Assembly: GCA_002708765.1 (NCBI GenBank)
Contig: PAPD01000036.1
Location: forward strand, 1-33,332
DNA length: 33,332 bases
Direction: 5' to 3'
From: Gammaproteobacteria bacterium
Lineage (GTDB): Bacteria > Pseudomonadota > Gammaproteobacteria > Pseudomonadales > Azotimanducaceae
Shown: positions 14,977 through 24,417 of the stretch, piece after piece
Layout of the letters: every line of letters begins with the position of its first letter
Position numbering within the stretch: position 1 is the first letter of the stretch
The notes under the pieces: generated by a model
Seen by the model: only the letters and a program-made list of their open reading frames with translations
What the model was told of the DNA's origin: nothing
Database searches by the model: none
Translations under genes and position numbers: made by a program

Positions 14977-16095
14977 ATGTCCAGATCTTACTTTCCCGTG
15001 TCAGATCACAGGTTCAAAAAGTCCCCTTTTTTCGAATGTAACAATCGAGAGGATACTCTCTATGGGGTTTATAACGATCGGCTTTATCCGATTGATTCAG
15101 GGTTTGATGAAAAAGCTCATTACGACTGTTTGAAAAATAAATGTTGCCTATACGATGTTCCGGAAACACCCCTGAAGATAAACGGTCCTGATGCTATACC
15201 GTTTCTTGACAAGTTGTTCACCAGGAATGTCAGCAAAATCGGGGTCGGAAGAGCTGGCTATGCCATCGCTTGCAATTACCAGGGCGGCGTGATCATGGAC
15301 GGTATTCTTCTTCGTCCGAATGAAGAGGAATTCATCTACGTTCAGGCCAATGGTGATTTTTTGAATTGGGCCAACGCCCATATCGGAGAATATTCTGCGT
15401 CCATCAGGGACTTCGATTCCTGGGTTTTGCAGATTCAGGGCAAAAACTCCTTGCAGGTACTGGAGGCAGTTTCTGATATATCCATAGAAGATTTTCCTTA
15501 TTACGCCGTCTCAGAAACCGAGATCAATTCCTGCCCCGTTTATATTTCGAGATCTGGCTGGACAGGCGAGAGGGGTTTCGAGATATATACCAAGAACGCT
15601 GATCTCGATGGCGAATCTCTGTGGAAATTCCTACTGGAGAAAGGCCAACCTGCAGGCTTAATAGCCTCAGACGTCTCCTCCATGCATATAAGAAGAATCG
15701 AGGCCGGGATTCTTGATTACGGCACAGATATAGACCAGACACTCAACCCCTACGAGATTGGGTTAGGCCGACTAGTTCATTTCGATAAAGCTGACTATGT
15801 AGGTCGAAAGGCCCTGGAGAATACGGAGCGAAAGTTGCTGCGAGTAATGGGAGTAAAGTGCCCGGATATAAGCCCTTCCAGGAGAGATCTTCTCGTTAAT
15901 CAGTCAAGCCAGGTCTTGGGTTGTGTAAGTGCAGGAGCCTGGTCAACCTTTCTTGACTGCGGGATCGGCATAGCCCGGTTCAACAATCCGATAGAGCTAG
16001 GCGCCACTATCCGGATAGTATCCTCTCAAGGAGAATTTGAATCCGAGGTAACGACGCTGCCCTTTTATGACCAAGAAAAGCGTTTAGTGAGGTAG
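14977..16095 (+). CDS. GcvT-fold tetrahydrofolate aminomethyltransferase / demethylase
   Basis: This 372-residue protein matches the GcvT fold, which transfers a one-carbon unit from a methylated substrate to tetrahydrofolate. Visible landmarks are LYDVPETPLKINGPDAIPFL, the folate-region segment ACNYQGGVIMDGILLRPNEE, the mid-domain SGWTGERGFEIY (GcvT proteins have R-x-GYTGE-x-GFE), IRRIEAGILDYG, and a C-terminal barrel starting VGRKALE. It is a stand-alone protein without the other glycine-cleavage genes. The adjacent metF-like gene instead resembles operons for O-, S- or N-demethylation (LigM, DmdA and dimethylglycine/sarcosine-type enzymes). DMSP demethylase DmdA has similar length and start, but the residues seen do not decide between these. 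Confidence 0.8.
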   Translation: MSRSYFPVSDHRFKKSPFFECNNREDTLYGVYNDRLYPIDSGFDEKAHYDCLKNKCCLYDVPETPLKINGPDAIPFLDKLFTRNVSKIGVGRAGYAIACNYQGGVIMDGILLRPNEEEFIYVQANGDFLNWANAHIGEYSASIRDFDSWVLQIQGKNSLQVLEAVSDISIEDFPYYAVSETEINSCPVYISRSGWTGERGFEIYTKNADLDGESLWKFLLEKGQPAGLIASDVSSMHIRRIEAGILDYGTDIDQTLNPYEIGLGRLVHFDKADYVGRKALENTERKLLRVMGVKCPDISPSRRDLLVNQSSQVLGCVSAGAWSTFLDCGIGIARFNNPIELGATIRIVSSQGEFESEVTTLPFYDQEKRLVR

Positions 16096-16098
16096 GAA

Positions 16099-16959
16099 AT
16101 GTTTCAATCGAATGGATTTCTGTTTACCACCGAAACCACTCCAGCGGTAACAACTGACCTTGCTGAAAGTGCAGGAAGAATTGACAGTCTGGTCGGAATT
16201 GCCGACGCCGTGAACGTCACTGATTCTCCGAACTGCAAGAGCAGTCTAAGTAGCTTGCTTGTTTCTTCAGAAATCAGAAAGAAGGGGTTGGACGTAATTT
16301 TGCAATTGACCGGCCGGGACATAAATCGAATTGCGCTTGAATCCGAGCTCCTCGGGGCATTATCGATCGATGTTAATAAAGTTCTCTGTCTGTCTGGAGA
16401 TCAGCCCCCGGAAGATGGTCCGAGGCCGGTAAATGAACTCAACAGTGCTGGCCTTATTGAACTATGCCATCAAATCGGCCAGGGTTTTCTGGCTGACCGA
16501 GTAGAAATAAAAAATCCGTTACCATTGTTTCCCGGCGCGGCAGATGATTTGTACGAACAGCTGTCAAAGCCTGACTCTATTGAAAAGCTTTTGCTAAAGA
16601 AAAAGCAGGGAGCAATGTTCGTGCAAACACAGTTCTGTTTTGATTTCGAGGTTATTCAGAAATACTCGGAAATTCTAGACGCTCACCGTTCCCTTGATGA
16701 CTGCAAGATTTTGATTGGTATGGGGCCTCTTAAGTCAGCAAAGCAGGCGGACTGGATGCGAAAAAATCTCTGGGGAATTAATATCGCCGATGAAATTCTG
16801 AGTCGTCTGGAACTAAGCGATAAGCCAGAAGAGACTGGCGAGAATATATGCCGTGAGCTTATTGAGAAAGTCATGGATTTGCCTCGCGTCGACGGTGTCC
16901 ATTTGATGGGCCCAAGCTGCGAAGAAAGATCAGCCAGGATTATCTCCAGCTTCCGTTGA
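16099..16959 (+). CDS. methylenetetrahydrofolate reductase-like protein
   Basis: This 286-residue protein is a TIM barrel of the MetF family, which interconverts methylene-THF and methyl-THF with FAD. FTTETTPAVTTD carries the conserved N-terminal Glu (Glu28 in E. coli). DVILQLTGRDINRIALESEL is the folate-side segment. VLCLSGDQPP aligns with the catalytic Asp in the family's LRGDLPP, and AMFVQTQFCFD matches the MFVxTQ segment. The gene starts 3 bp after the GcvT-like stop, with GAGGTAGGA as Shine-Dalgarno, so the two are certainly co-transcribed. In that context it probably oxidises methyl-THF formed by demethylation, the reverse of its biosynthetic direction. It could instead be the cell's ordinary MetF for methionine synthesis. 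Confidence 0.85.
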   Translation: MFQSNGFLFTTETTPAVTTDLAESAGRIDSLVGIADAVNVTDSPNCKSSLSSLLVSSEIRKKGLDVILQLTGRDINRIALESELLGALSIDVNKVLCLSGDQPPEDGPRPVNELNSAGLIELCHQIGQGFLADRVEIKNPLPLFPGAADDLYEQLSKPDSIEKLLLKKKQGAMFVQTQFCFDFEVIQKYSEILDAHRSLDDCKILIGMGPLKSAKQADWMRKNLWGINIADEILSRLELSDKPEETGENICRELIEKVMDLPRVDGVHLMGPSCEERSARIISSFR

Positions 16960-17167
16960 GAATTTCATTACAAAAACGGGCATGTTCGAGTGGGTGAACT
17001 TCCCGAGTTTTCCTAGGGTTTGACGGCTCGACGATTTATGAAGGATTTTTCGGAAATGCTTTTTCCAGGCAAGAGTCACGTTTGTCTTCTTTCTAGCTTA
17101 GATCAGGTTTGCTCTTGTTGAAAATTTGTTTTTATATAGGTCTAGGATTTTTTTGGTTGATCGGCAT

Positions 17168-18064
17168 ATGAAACAGGTTACTCTTCTGGATGGCTCTGTC
17201 GGGCAGGAACTGGTTTTGCGTTCCGGAAAAAAACCTAGGGCGATATGGTCTACCGAGGTTTTACTTGAAAAGCCGGAGCAGGTGGCCGAGATCCACGCTG
17301 AGTACTTTCATGCTGGAGCCAGTATCGCTACAACTAATACCTATCCGGTTCTGCGAGACAGGCTGGAGTCTGAAGGATTGGAGGGTCAACTGGAGACCTT
17401 ATGGGATCGGGCGCTTAAGGCGGCTAGGGAAGCCCGGGATAATAATGGGTGGGGCAGGGTTGCCGGGTCCATAGGCCCGCTTGTTGCGTCTTATAGACCA
17501 GACGAATGCCCCCCAGCCAAGGAAGCAGAGGTAGAGTACGAGGAAATTGTCGAGGCGTTGGGGCAGGCGGCAGATTTGCTGCTGATAGAGACCATGTCTT
17601 CGGTTGATCAGGCAGATGGAGCCATGCGAGCTGCGAACAAAGCTTCGTTGCCCGTCTGGTTGGCTGTGACAGTTGACGATTTCGACGGCCGTGTGATGAG
17701 ATCAGGTGAGCCGCTATCGGCATTAATCCCTCTGCTAGAGCGTCATAGGCCGTCGGCATTGTTAATCAATTGTTCCCGCCCAGAGGCAGTGACCACTGGT
17801 TTGGATATCATAAGCGGTTTTGGGCTTCCCTTCGGTGCTTACGCGAACGGATTTACCGAGATTAGCCATGGTTTTGTTACAAGCACACCTACGGTGGATA
17901 AGCTCAAGCGTAGGCTAGACCTGGATGTTAAAAAATATGGTGAATTTGCCATGGACTGGATAGCGAAGGGGGCGAGTATTGTTGGAGGGTGCTGCGAGAT
18001 CGGTCCACCCTACATAAAGGAACTGGCAAAACGTATCCGGGCAGCTGGGCATGAAATTGTCTAG
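17168..18064 (+). CDS. homocysteine S-methyltransferase family protein
   Basis: This 298-residue TIM-barrel zinc enzyme transfers a methyl group to homocysteine to give methionine. The start LLDGSVGQELVLRSG fits the family, and the three zinc cysteines are present: Cys202 in LLINCSRPE and Cys275-Cys276 in IVGGCCEIGP. IHAEYFHAGASIATTNTYPV is also typical. The donor may be S-methylmethionine, betaine or another methylated sulfonium or ammonium compound; the sequence does not say. A TTG start at 17126 would add 14 residues unlike the family, so ATG 17168 is used despite a weak Shine-Dalgarno. It follows the demethylase/MetF pair on the same strand after about 200 bp, with a hairpin and T-run after its stop. 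Confidence 0.88.
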   Translation: MKQVTLLDGSVGQELVLRSGKKPRAIWSTEVLLEKPEQVAEIHAEYFHAGASIATTNTYPVLRDRLESEGLEGQLETLWDRALKAAREARDNNGWGRVAGSIGPLVASYRPDECPPAKEAEVEYEEIVEALGQAADLLLIETMSSVDQADGAMRAANKASLPVWLAVTVDDFDGRVMRSGEPLSALIPLLERHRPSALLINCSRPEAVTTGLDIISGFGLPFGAYANGFTEISHGFVTSTPTVDKLKRRLDLDVKKYGEFAMDWIAKGASIVGGCCEIGPPYIKELAKRIRAAGHEIV

Positions 18065-18200
18065 AGACTTCAATCTGAAAAGAATGTCAGAAATAAGGCA
18101 CTTGTTCGACAGCCAGCACTGCATCTCACCTTTTAAAAAAGATCTGACCCTCTCCAAATACCTGATAACCCCAGTGTTTATCTACCCGAATCATAGCGGG

Positions 18201-18228
18201 AAGGGGCCAGGTTCCTTGTTTTTTTTTG
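18201..18228 (+). terminator. possible rho-independent terminator after the homocysteine methyltransferase
   Basis: AAGGGG and TTCCTT flank a CCAGG loop (four Watson-Crick and two G-U pairs), followed after one G by ten T residues (18219-18228). The stem is weak but the T-run is strong. It separates the one-carbon genes from the receptor operon. Confidence 0.45.
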
Positions 18229-18314
18229 GTGTTGGGACAAAATAAGGGTTATCTAAATAATTTAAATTTTGTTGTGTTATCATAAATTTCCTCAAAAATA
18301 AAAAAAGGATTTAC

Positions 18315-20786
18315 ATGTACCGTAAGAAAGCCCTTGTGGGTGCTGTTTCCGTTGCTTTAGGTTTATCCGTTCCTGTCCTTGCTGAGATCGAAGAAGTCGT
18401 TGTTACTGCGACGAAACGCGAGCGCAGTACTCAGGACATTCCTGTCGCTGTTTCTGTTCTGGACGAGAGGTCCATGTCAGAGTTAAATGTAACTAATTTC
18501 GAAGATTATGTGCTCCAGCTTCCAAATGTTTCAGCTGGGGGAAGCGGACCAGGCCAGAATACCATATACATCAGGGGAGTCGCTTCCTCAACTCCTGCTC
18601 TCACAACTTCTGGAGTTGCAGGTTTAGCGCCAAATGTGGCCCTTTACCTTGATGAGCAGCCTCTTTCTCAACCGGGAAGAAATCTGGATGTTTACGCAGC
18701 CGACCTTTCGAGGGTTGAAGTTCTAGCAGGACCTCAGGGCACTCTCTTTGGTGCAAGCTCCCAGGCGGGCACGGTGCGACTGATAACCAACAAACCGGAT
18801 CCAAGTTATTCCGGTGGAAAAATTAAAGTGGGGACCGCCTTCACTAAAGATGGCGACATGAGTAGTAATCTCGAGGCAGTATTTAACGCTCCGGTAAGCG
18901 ATTCTTTGACGGTAAGAGGAGTTATTTATCATGATAACAAGGGAGGCTACGTAGATAATGTGCGTGGCACTCAAAACCTTAGAGAAAGCGGAAGATTCAG
19001 GACTGCGGATACAGTTAGATTGAATGGCCTTCCGGTAGGCTCAAGGGCAGGCATCCAGTCTGCGGCTGATCTTAGCGGGGTGACCTTCGTAGACGCTGAT
19101 AACGCGGATATAGTAGAAGAAGATTTTAACGACGTTACTTATTCTGGTGGTCGGATAACTGGTGCTCTGGAAACGGAATCTGGCTGGAAGTTTACCGTAG
19201 CGCATACCTACCAAAAAATAGACGCTGATGGCGTATTTTTCTCTGATCCTAGCCTGGGCGACTATGAAATTCAGAGATACCAGGAAGATGAACTGGAAGA
19301 AACTCTACACAATACGAACTGGACCATTGAGGGACGGTTGGGTGAACTAGAGGTTATCTATACCGGAGCATATACCGACAGGGAAACAGACCAAATTGTC
19401 GACTACACGGACTATATGTTCGTGGGGGACTACCTGCCATATTATGTTTGCGATGGCAGCGTAACCTACCCTTCAGGCGCTCCGGCGGGGACCTGTCACT
19501 CACCGGCTCTGTTCGTCGATAGCTTAACTGAAACCGAGGTAAGCACGCACGAGCTCCGGTTCGCTACCGATGCTGACAAGAAAGTTAGCGCCACCTTTGG
19601 TCTTTTCTACAGCGATCTCGAACTCAGAGAGCTCAATAGTTTTACGTATCCAAGCTCGACGCAAGCGATTTCATTCAACGGAACGCCAGGGTTCGGTCCT
19701 AACTTCTCCGCTCAAGGAGCAAATGTTAAGGATCCCGGGCAGTGGCCGACGGGAGTTATCTTCCGCAACGACATTCTCAGGACCGATGAGCAAAAAGGTG
19801 TATTCGGAGAGGTTACTTTTAATGTTAGTGATACCTTCGCGATTATTGCGGGCGCTCGCTGGTACGATGTAGAGGTCGATCTTCAAGGAAGTGCCGCAGG
19901 ATCATTTGGAAATTTCGGCGCTACTGAGGACAACAATGCCGGGAATAATCTGGATCAGCTATTCAGCGCGCCTAATCCAGATACGGCTTCAGCTGACGGA
20001 ACCATCGCAAAGCTGACCCTAAACTGGACGCCTACAGATTCGTCCTTATACTATTTTACCTATTCCGAAGGCTTCAGGCCTGGGCTGCTCAATAGACCAG
20101 GGGGACGTTCTAATCCTGCAGGAACCTACACGGTGCCTTTTGCGATAGACACTGATGATCTCACTAATTATGAGGTAGGTCTTAAGACGGATCTGCTTGA
20201 CAATACCTTGCGTTTTAATGCGACTCTCTTTTTCTCGGAGATTGATAAGCTCCAGACAGGGATCTTTGACGCAAGCATTGTTAATCTGTTCTTCTCAGAC
20301 AACGCCGCTGATGCAGAGGTAAAAGGTTTTGAAGGCGACTTTATCTGGCAACCTGCTTCAAGAGAAGGCCTTAGTGTCATAGGAGCTTTTTCCTTTATCG
20401 ATTCGGAGATTACCAGAGTTATTACTCCCACTAACGACGTTATCCTCGGGGATGAGTTAGCATATGCGCCTCAGTTCCAGTTCACTTTGAGGGCAAGGTA
20501 CGAGTGGAACACCGATTCTGGAACTACTGTGCATGTGATGCCTCATATGTCATATTCTGACGGGGCGTTTAGTGACATTATCACGATCAACCGTGCCAAG
20601 ATTGACAATTGGCGGCTGCTTGGTTTTACAGCTGGTGCTGCAAAAGATCAATGGTTAGTAGAGTTCTATGCCGAAAATCTTACGAATGAAAAGGCGAGCG
20701 TCGCCAATTCATTCATATATGACAGAAACAGGGTAACTTATACCCGACCTCTGACAATGGGCATAAGGCTGTCATACGACTTTTAA
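18315..20786 (+). CDS. TonB-dependent outer-membrane receptor
   Basis: This 823-residue outer-membrane transporter uses TonB energy to import a large or scarce ligand. It has a signal peptide ending VPVLA (about residue 23), a TonB-box-like EEVVVTATKRE, and a plug domain (IPVAVSVLDE through RVEVLAGPQGTLFGASSQAG and VRLITNKP). A 22-strand barrel follows and ends GIRLSYDF, with the terminal Phe that the Bam complex recognises. It belongs to the VVVTATKR-type receptors abundant in marine gammaproteobacteria and sphingomonads; the ligand is not identifiable. AAGGA lies 5 nt before ATG. The sulfotransferase gene begins 70 bp downstream and the BCCT gene follows that, so the three may form one operon for a shared nutrient. 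Confidence 0.94.
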   Translation: MYRKKALVGAVSVALGLSVPVLAEIEEVVVTATKRERSTQDIPVAVSVLDERSMSELNVTNFEDYVLQLPNVSAGGSGPGQNTIYIRGVASSTPALTTSGVAGLAPNVALYLDEQPLSQPGRNLDVYAADLSRVEVLAGPQGTLFGASSQAGTVRLITNKPDPSYSGGKIKVGTAFTKDGDMSSNLEAVFNAPVSDSLTVRGVIYHDNKGGYVDNVRGTQNLRESGRFRTADTVRLNGLPVGSRAGIQSAADLSGVTFVDADNADIVEEDFNDVTYSGGRITGALETESGWKFTVAHTYQKIDADGVFFSDPSLGDYEIQRYQEDELEETLHNTNWTIEGRLGELEVIYTGAYTDRETDQIVDYTDYMFVGDYLPYYVCDGSVTYPSGAPAGTCHSPALFVDSLTETEVSTHELRFATDADKKVSATFGLFYSDLELRELNSFTYPSSTQAISFNGTPGFGPNFSAQGANVKDPGQWPTGVIFRNDILRTDEQKGVFGEVTFNVSDTFAIIAGARWYDVEVDLQGSAAGSFGNFGATEDNNAGNNLDQLFSAPNPDTASADGTIAKLTLNWTPTDSSLYYFTYSEGFRPGLLNRPGGRSNPAGTYTVPFAIDTDDLTNYEVGLKTDLLDNTLRFNATLFFSEIDKLQTGIFDASIVNLFFSDNAADAEVKGFEGDFIWQPASREGLSVIGAFSFIDSEITRVITPTNDVILGDELAYAPQFQFTLRARYEWNTDSGTTVHVMPHMSYSDGAFSDIITINRAKIDNWRLLGFTAGAAKDQWLVEFYAENLTNEKASVANSFIYDRNRVTYTRPLTMGIRLSYDF

Positions 20787-20856
20787 TTGAAAAATCCGTA
20801 ATTTTCTGATTTTTCGTTAATCGTCGCTGGTTCTATAACAAGAACTACGGGAAGAA

Positions 20857-22842
20857 GTGGTGGCAGAAGTTTTAGGAGCGCTCGAACAGATACAGCTTAA
20901 GATCAAGGCTGGAGAGTTCAGGATCGCTCTGGAAATGGTAAATACGGCTGACGAGTCAATAAGCTCGAAACCGGAATTGCTCTATATGGAAGCTGTCTGC
21001 CATCGCTTTCTCGAGGAATACGACCTTGCCTTGAGGGCATTACGAAGACTTAAAGAGCTCTTACCTGAAAATGGCCGAGCCTACCAGGAAGAGGGACACG
21101 TATATCGGTCTCTAGGTAAAACCCAGCAAGCGATAGTATCTTTTGAGCGCGCTACCCAGCACAATCCTGCTCTCGAGGTAAGTTTTCGATCCCAGTTGGA
21201 ATTGCTAGATGAAAAAAAACAGCCTCAGCGGTTTAGAAGAGCTCGAGAGCAATTAGATCGTTTGTTGTTACTGCCAAAGCCGCTTGTAGCCGTTATCGAC
21301 CTCCTCGCTCAGGAAAAAATTCTAAAAGCCGAGCAATTGTGTCGGCAATTTATGCAAAAAAATCCTCGCAATCTCGAGGGGATGCGTTTGCTTGCAGAAA
21401 TTGGGCTCAGGTTTGGCGTTCTCGAGGACGCCGAGTATCTTCTTGAAACGGTGGTGGAAGCTGCGCCTACCCACACCGATGCCAGGATCGATTTCATAAA
21501 AGTGCTGAGAAAGAAGCAAAACTATGGAAAGGCTCTTGCTCAGGCTAAAGTGCTAGTTGACGCGGAGCCGGAAAGCTTGAGATTTAAATCTGTGTATGCG
21601 ATTGAGTGTATGCAAACAGGGGATTTTGATGGAGCCGTGGCCTGTTTCGATGAAATTCTCAGTTATCTCCCCAAGGATCCGGTTACTCTGATTTCAAAGG
21701 GCCATGCACTTAAAACTCAGGGTAATCTGGAAGGGGCGATCAGTTCTTATCGGAAAGCGATTCAGGCCTATCCCCAGTGCGGTGAGGCATTTTATTCGCT
21801 GGCTAACCTGAAGACCTACAAGTTCGGTGAAACAGAGTTGTCCGCAATGACCGCACTCCTTAGTCAGGCTGATTTGTCATACATGGACCGGGTATACATC
21901 AATTTTGCGCTCGGAAAAGCCCATGAGGATAGAAGGAATTACACCGAATCATTTGGCTATTACAAAACCGGGAATTTATTAAAGAAAACAAAGAGTCGTT
22001 ACTCTGCTGCAAAGATGTCCGATGAGTTAAAGGCTCAAAAGGACATATGTACTAAAAGTTTTTTTCTCGAGCGTCCAGATTTTGGCCATAGTGCCGCTGA
22101 TCCAATTTTCATATTGGGACTCCCGCGAGCAGGCTCGACTCTTGTTGAGCAGATTTTATCAAGTCACAGCAAGATTGATGGAACTATGGAGTTACCAAAC
22201 ATACTATCGCTCTCCCAGAGATTGAGAAGGCTTGAATCCAGCGAAGGGGTTCCAGGGTATCCAAAAATTCTCAAAAAAATAAGTAGTGATGAGGCAGAAC
22301 AGTTCGGTAAAGCTTTCATCGATGACACGAAAATCCATCGCCATGGAGCTCCTTTTTTTATTGATAAGATGCCCAATAATTTTCGTCATATAGGTTTGAT
22401 TAAACTGATTCTTCCCAATGCAAAGGTAATAGATGCCAGAAGAAACCCTATGGATTGCTGCTTCAGTGGCTTTAAGCAATTGTTCGCCGAGGGCCAGGAG
22501 TTCACCTATGATCTGGCCGATGTGGGCCAGTATTATAAAGATTACATAGACCTGATGAATCACTGGAATACTGTGCTGCCCGGGTTCGTATTGAGAGTGA
22601 GCAATGAGGACGTGATCGATGATCTGGAATTCCAGGTTAAGCGAATGCTTGATTTTTGTGATTTGCCATTCGAAGAAAGTTGTATGAACTTCAACGAGAC
22701 CCGAAGGAACGTCCGCACCCCAAGTTCGGAGCAGGTGCGCCAGCCTGTCAATCGAGACGGACAAGCCAAGTGGGAACCTTTTGATGAGTTTCTGACACCT
22801 CTAAAAGACACCCTGGGATTGCTTCATAGCCGGAAATTTTAA
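20857..22842 (+). CDS. TPR-containing sulfotransferase
   Basis: This 661-residue protein has TPR repeats over about residues 1-400 and a PAPS-dependent sulfotransferase domain over 410-650. The 5'-phosphosulfate loop is FILGLPRAGSTLVEQIL (from about residue 416), and the 3'-phosphate site is DARRNPMDCCFSGFKQLF (about 525-542). No signal peptide is seen, so it should act in the cytoplasm, sulfating a protein or metabolite selected by the TPRs. Start: GTG GTG at 20857/20860 after GGGAAGAA; no ATG fits. The gene lies between a TonB receptor and a BCCT transporter that begins 12 bp after its stop, which strongly suggests co-transcription. PAPS-making genes are not in the window. Confidence 0.88.
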   Translation: MVAEVLGALEQIQLKIKAGEFRIALEMVNTADESISSKPELLYMEAVCHRFLEEYDLALRALRRLKELLPENGRAYQEEGHVYRSLGKTQQAIVSFERATQHNPALEVSFRSQLELLDEKKQPQRFRRAREQLDRLLLLPKPLVAVIDLLAQEKILKAEQLCRQFMQKNPRNLEGMRLLAEIGLRFGVLEDAEYLLETVVEAAPTHTDARIDFIKVLRKKQNYGKALAQAKVLVDAEPESLRFKSVYAIECMQTGDFDGAVACFDEILSYLPKDPVTLISKGHALKTQGNLEGAISSYRKAIQAYPQCGEAFYSLANLKTYKFGETELSAMTALLSQADLSYMDRVYINFALGKAHEDRRNYTESFGYYKTGNLLKKTKSRYSAAKMSDELKAQKDICTKSFFLERPDFGHSAADPIFILGLPRAGSTLVEQILSSHSKIDGTMELPNILSLSQRLRRLESSEGVPGYPKILKKISSDEAEQFGKAFIDDTKIHRHGAPFFIDKMPNNFRHIGLIKLILPNAKVIDARRNPMDCCFSGFKQLFAEGQEFTYDLADVGQYYKDYIDLMNHWNTVLPGFVLRVSNEDVIDDLEFQVKRMLDFCDLPFEESCMNFNETRRNVRTPSSEQVRQPVNRDGQAKWEPFDEFLTPLKDTLGLLHSRKF

Positions 22843-22854
22843 AAGGAATATCTA

Positions 22855-24345
22855 ATGAACAAGCAAATCAACCGGCCGGTGTTTTTAAGCTCCGCATTCT
22901 TGATTATCATTTTCAGTATCTATGGAGCAGCTTTCAGTGAGCAGGCCGCGAGTTCTTTCGAAGGTGTTCAGTCATTCCTAGTCACTAATTTTGGCTGGTT
23001 TTATATGGGCGTAGTGGCTGTGTTTTTTTTCTTCATTATTTACCTGGCTTTTAGTCGTTACGGTCGCATAAAGCTGGGTCCGGACGATTCAGAGCCAGAA
23101 TATTCTTACGTCACCTGGATAGCCATGCTGTTTAGTGCGGGTATAGGGGTAGGACTGATGTTCTTCGGTGTCGCCGAGCCTATGACCCACTTTGCGTCGC
23201 CACCAGTTGGGGAAGGGAGAACTATCGAGGCTGCAGAACAAGCCATGTTGATTACCTATTTTCACTGGGGTCTCCAAGCCTGGGCAACCTATATCCTGGT
23301 GGGGTTGGCGCTCGCCTACTTTGCTTACCGCAAAGGGTTGCCTCTGACCGTTAGCTCAGCGTTATACCCGATCATTGGCGACAGGATTTATGGCGTGATC
23401 GGAAATACCGTTAACGTGCTGGCTGTGCTGGCTACGATGTTTGGTATAGCTACCTCATTGGGTTTGGGGGTGATGCAAGTCAACGCAGGACTTAACTATC
23501 TGCTTGGACTTGAAGTATCCGGTCTTGTCCAGGTTCTTTTGATCGCTTTTATAACTGCAATCGCTACCGGGTCGGTTGTTTCGGGACTTAATTCGGGAAT
23601 TCGGAAACTAAGCCAGCTAAATGCATTTCTGGCTGTGCTGATGCTTGTGTTTCTTCTTTTTTCAGGACCAACCGCATTACTGCTAGGAAGCTTCATTCAG
23701 AACGTTGGCAATTACCTGAGCAACATGCTGGCTATGAGTTTTCATATCTATGCGTATGAGCCGATCGAATGGATGGGAAGCTGGACCCTTTTTTACTGGG
23801 CCTGGTGGATTTCCTGGTCGCCCTTTGTGGGAATGTTTATAGCGAGAGTCTCGAAGGGCAGGACCATCCGGGAGTTTGTTACTTGTGTGTTATTGATGCC
23901 TGTCAGTTTCACATTCATATGGCTCAGCGTTTTTGGAAATTCGGCGATTTTTCTGGAGCTTAAATTTCCGGAGATAGGGATTGCAGAGGCCGCTGTAAAA
24001 GATATGCCAACGGCTCTCTTTGTGCTGCTAGAGCATCTGCCCTGGACCGAGTTCGTGTCTTTCATCGGAATTCTTCTTATCGTTATCTTTTTTGTAACCT
24101 CGTCTGACTCAGGTTCACTAGTAATTGATATTATTACTTCGAATGGAAGAGAAGGCTCACCGATATGGAGGCGAGCTTTCTGGGCGATCTTTCAGGGAGT
24201 TGTGGCGTCGGTCTTGCTCTTGGCGGGAGGCCTGGGGGCGCTTCGGACCGCTTCGATTTCCAGCGCTTTTCCGTTCGCATTTGTCATGCTATTCATCTGC
24301 TATGGCCTCTACCGCGGGTTAAAATCAGATAAATCAAGTGTCTGA
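22855..24345 (+). CDS. BCCT-family betaine/carnitine/choline-type transporter
   Basis: This 496-residue inner-membrane carrier with about 12 helices imports quaternary ammonium or sulfonium compounds such as glycine betaine, choline, carnitine or DMSP. AGIGVGLMFFGVAEPMTHF has the Gly-rich segment of the substrate/sodium site. YWAWWISWSPFVGMFIARVS followed by KGRTIREF is the BCCT signature with its substrate tryptophans. The C-terminal tail is short (GLYRGLKSDKSSV), without the long osmosensing tail of BetP or BetT, so constitutive, nutritional uptake is more likely than osmotic activation. AAGGA lies 7 nt before ATG. It is the last gene of the receptor-sulfotransferase unit. Confidence 0.93.
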   Translation: MNKQINRPVFLSSAFLIIIFSIYGAAFSEQAASSFEGVQSFLVTNFGWFYMGVVAVFFFFIIYLAFSRYGRIKLGPDDSEPEYSYVTWIAMLFSAGIGVGLMFFGVAEPMTHFASPPVGEGRTIEAAEQAMLITYFHWGLQAWATYILVGLALAYFAYRKGLPLTVSSALYPIIGDRIYGVIGNTVNVLAVLATMFGIATSLGLGVMQVNAGLNYLLGLEVSGLVQVLLIAFITAIATGSVVSGLNSGIRKLSQLNAFLAVLMLVFLLFSGPTALLLGSFIQNVGNYLSNMLAMSFHIYAYEPIEWMGSWTLFYWAWWISWSPFVGMFIARVSKGRTIREFVTCVLLMPVSFTFIWLSVFGNSAIFLELKFPEIGIAEAAVKDMPTALFVLLEHLPWTEFVSFIGILLIVIFFVTSSDSGSLVIDIITSNGREGSPIWRRAFWAIFQGVVASVLLLAGGLGALRTASISSAFPFAFVMLFICYGLYRGLKSDKSSV

Positions 24346-24388
24346 GATTCCTTGAAAACTAGGGATCAAAAGTCCCATAAAAGAGCCC

Positions 24389-24417
24389 TTGCGATAAGAT
24401 GGCGGCCCTAATATTAT
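24389..24417 (+). promoter_or_regulatory. candidate sigma70 promoter of the second TonB receptor, with inverted repeat
   Basis: TTGCGA (24389-24394) and TATTAT (24412-24417) are separated by an optimal 17 bp. The inverted repeat GCGATAA (24391-24397) / TTATCGC (24414-24420) overlaps both boxes, so a regulator could bind it, or it could act as the BCCT gene's transcription end. The predicted leader is about 43 nt, with GAGGA 10 nt before the start. Confidence 0.55.

Noticed and set aside
22204-22764. 186-codon minus-strand frame inside the sulfotransferase gene
   Set aside because: It is an antisense shadow of a gene with clear motifs in the plus frame.
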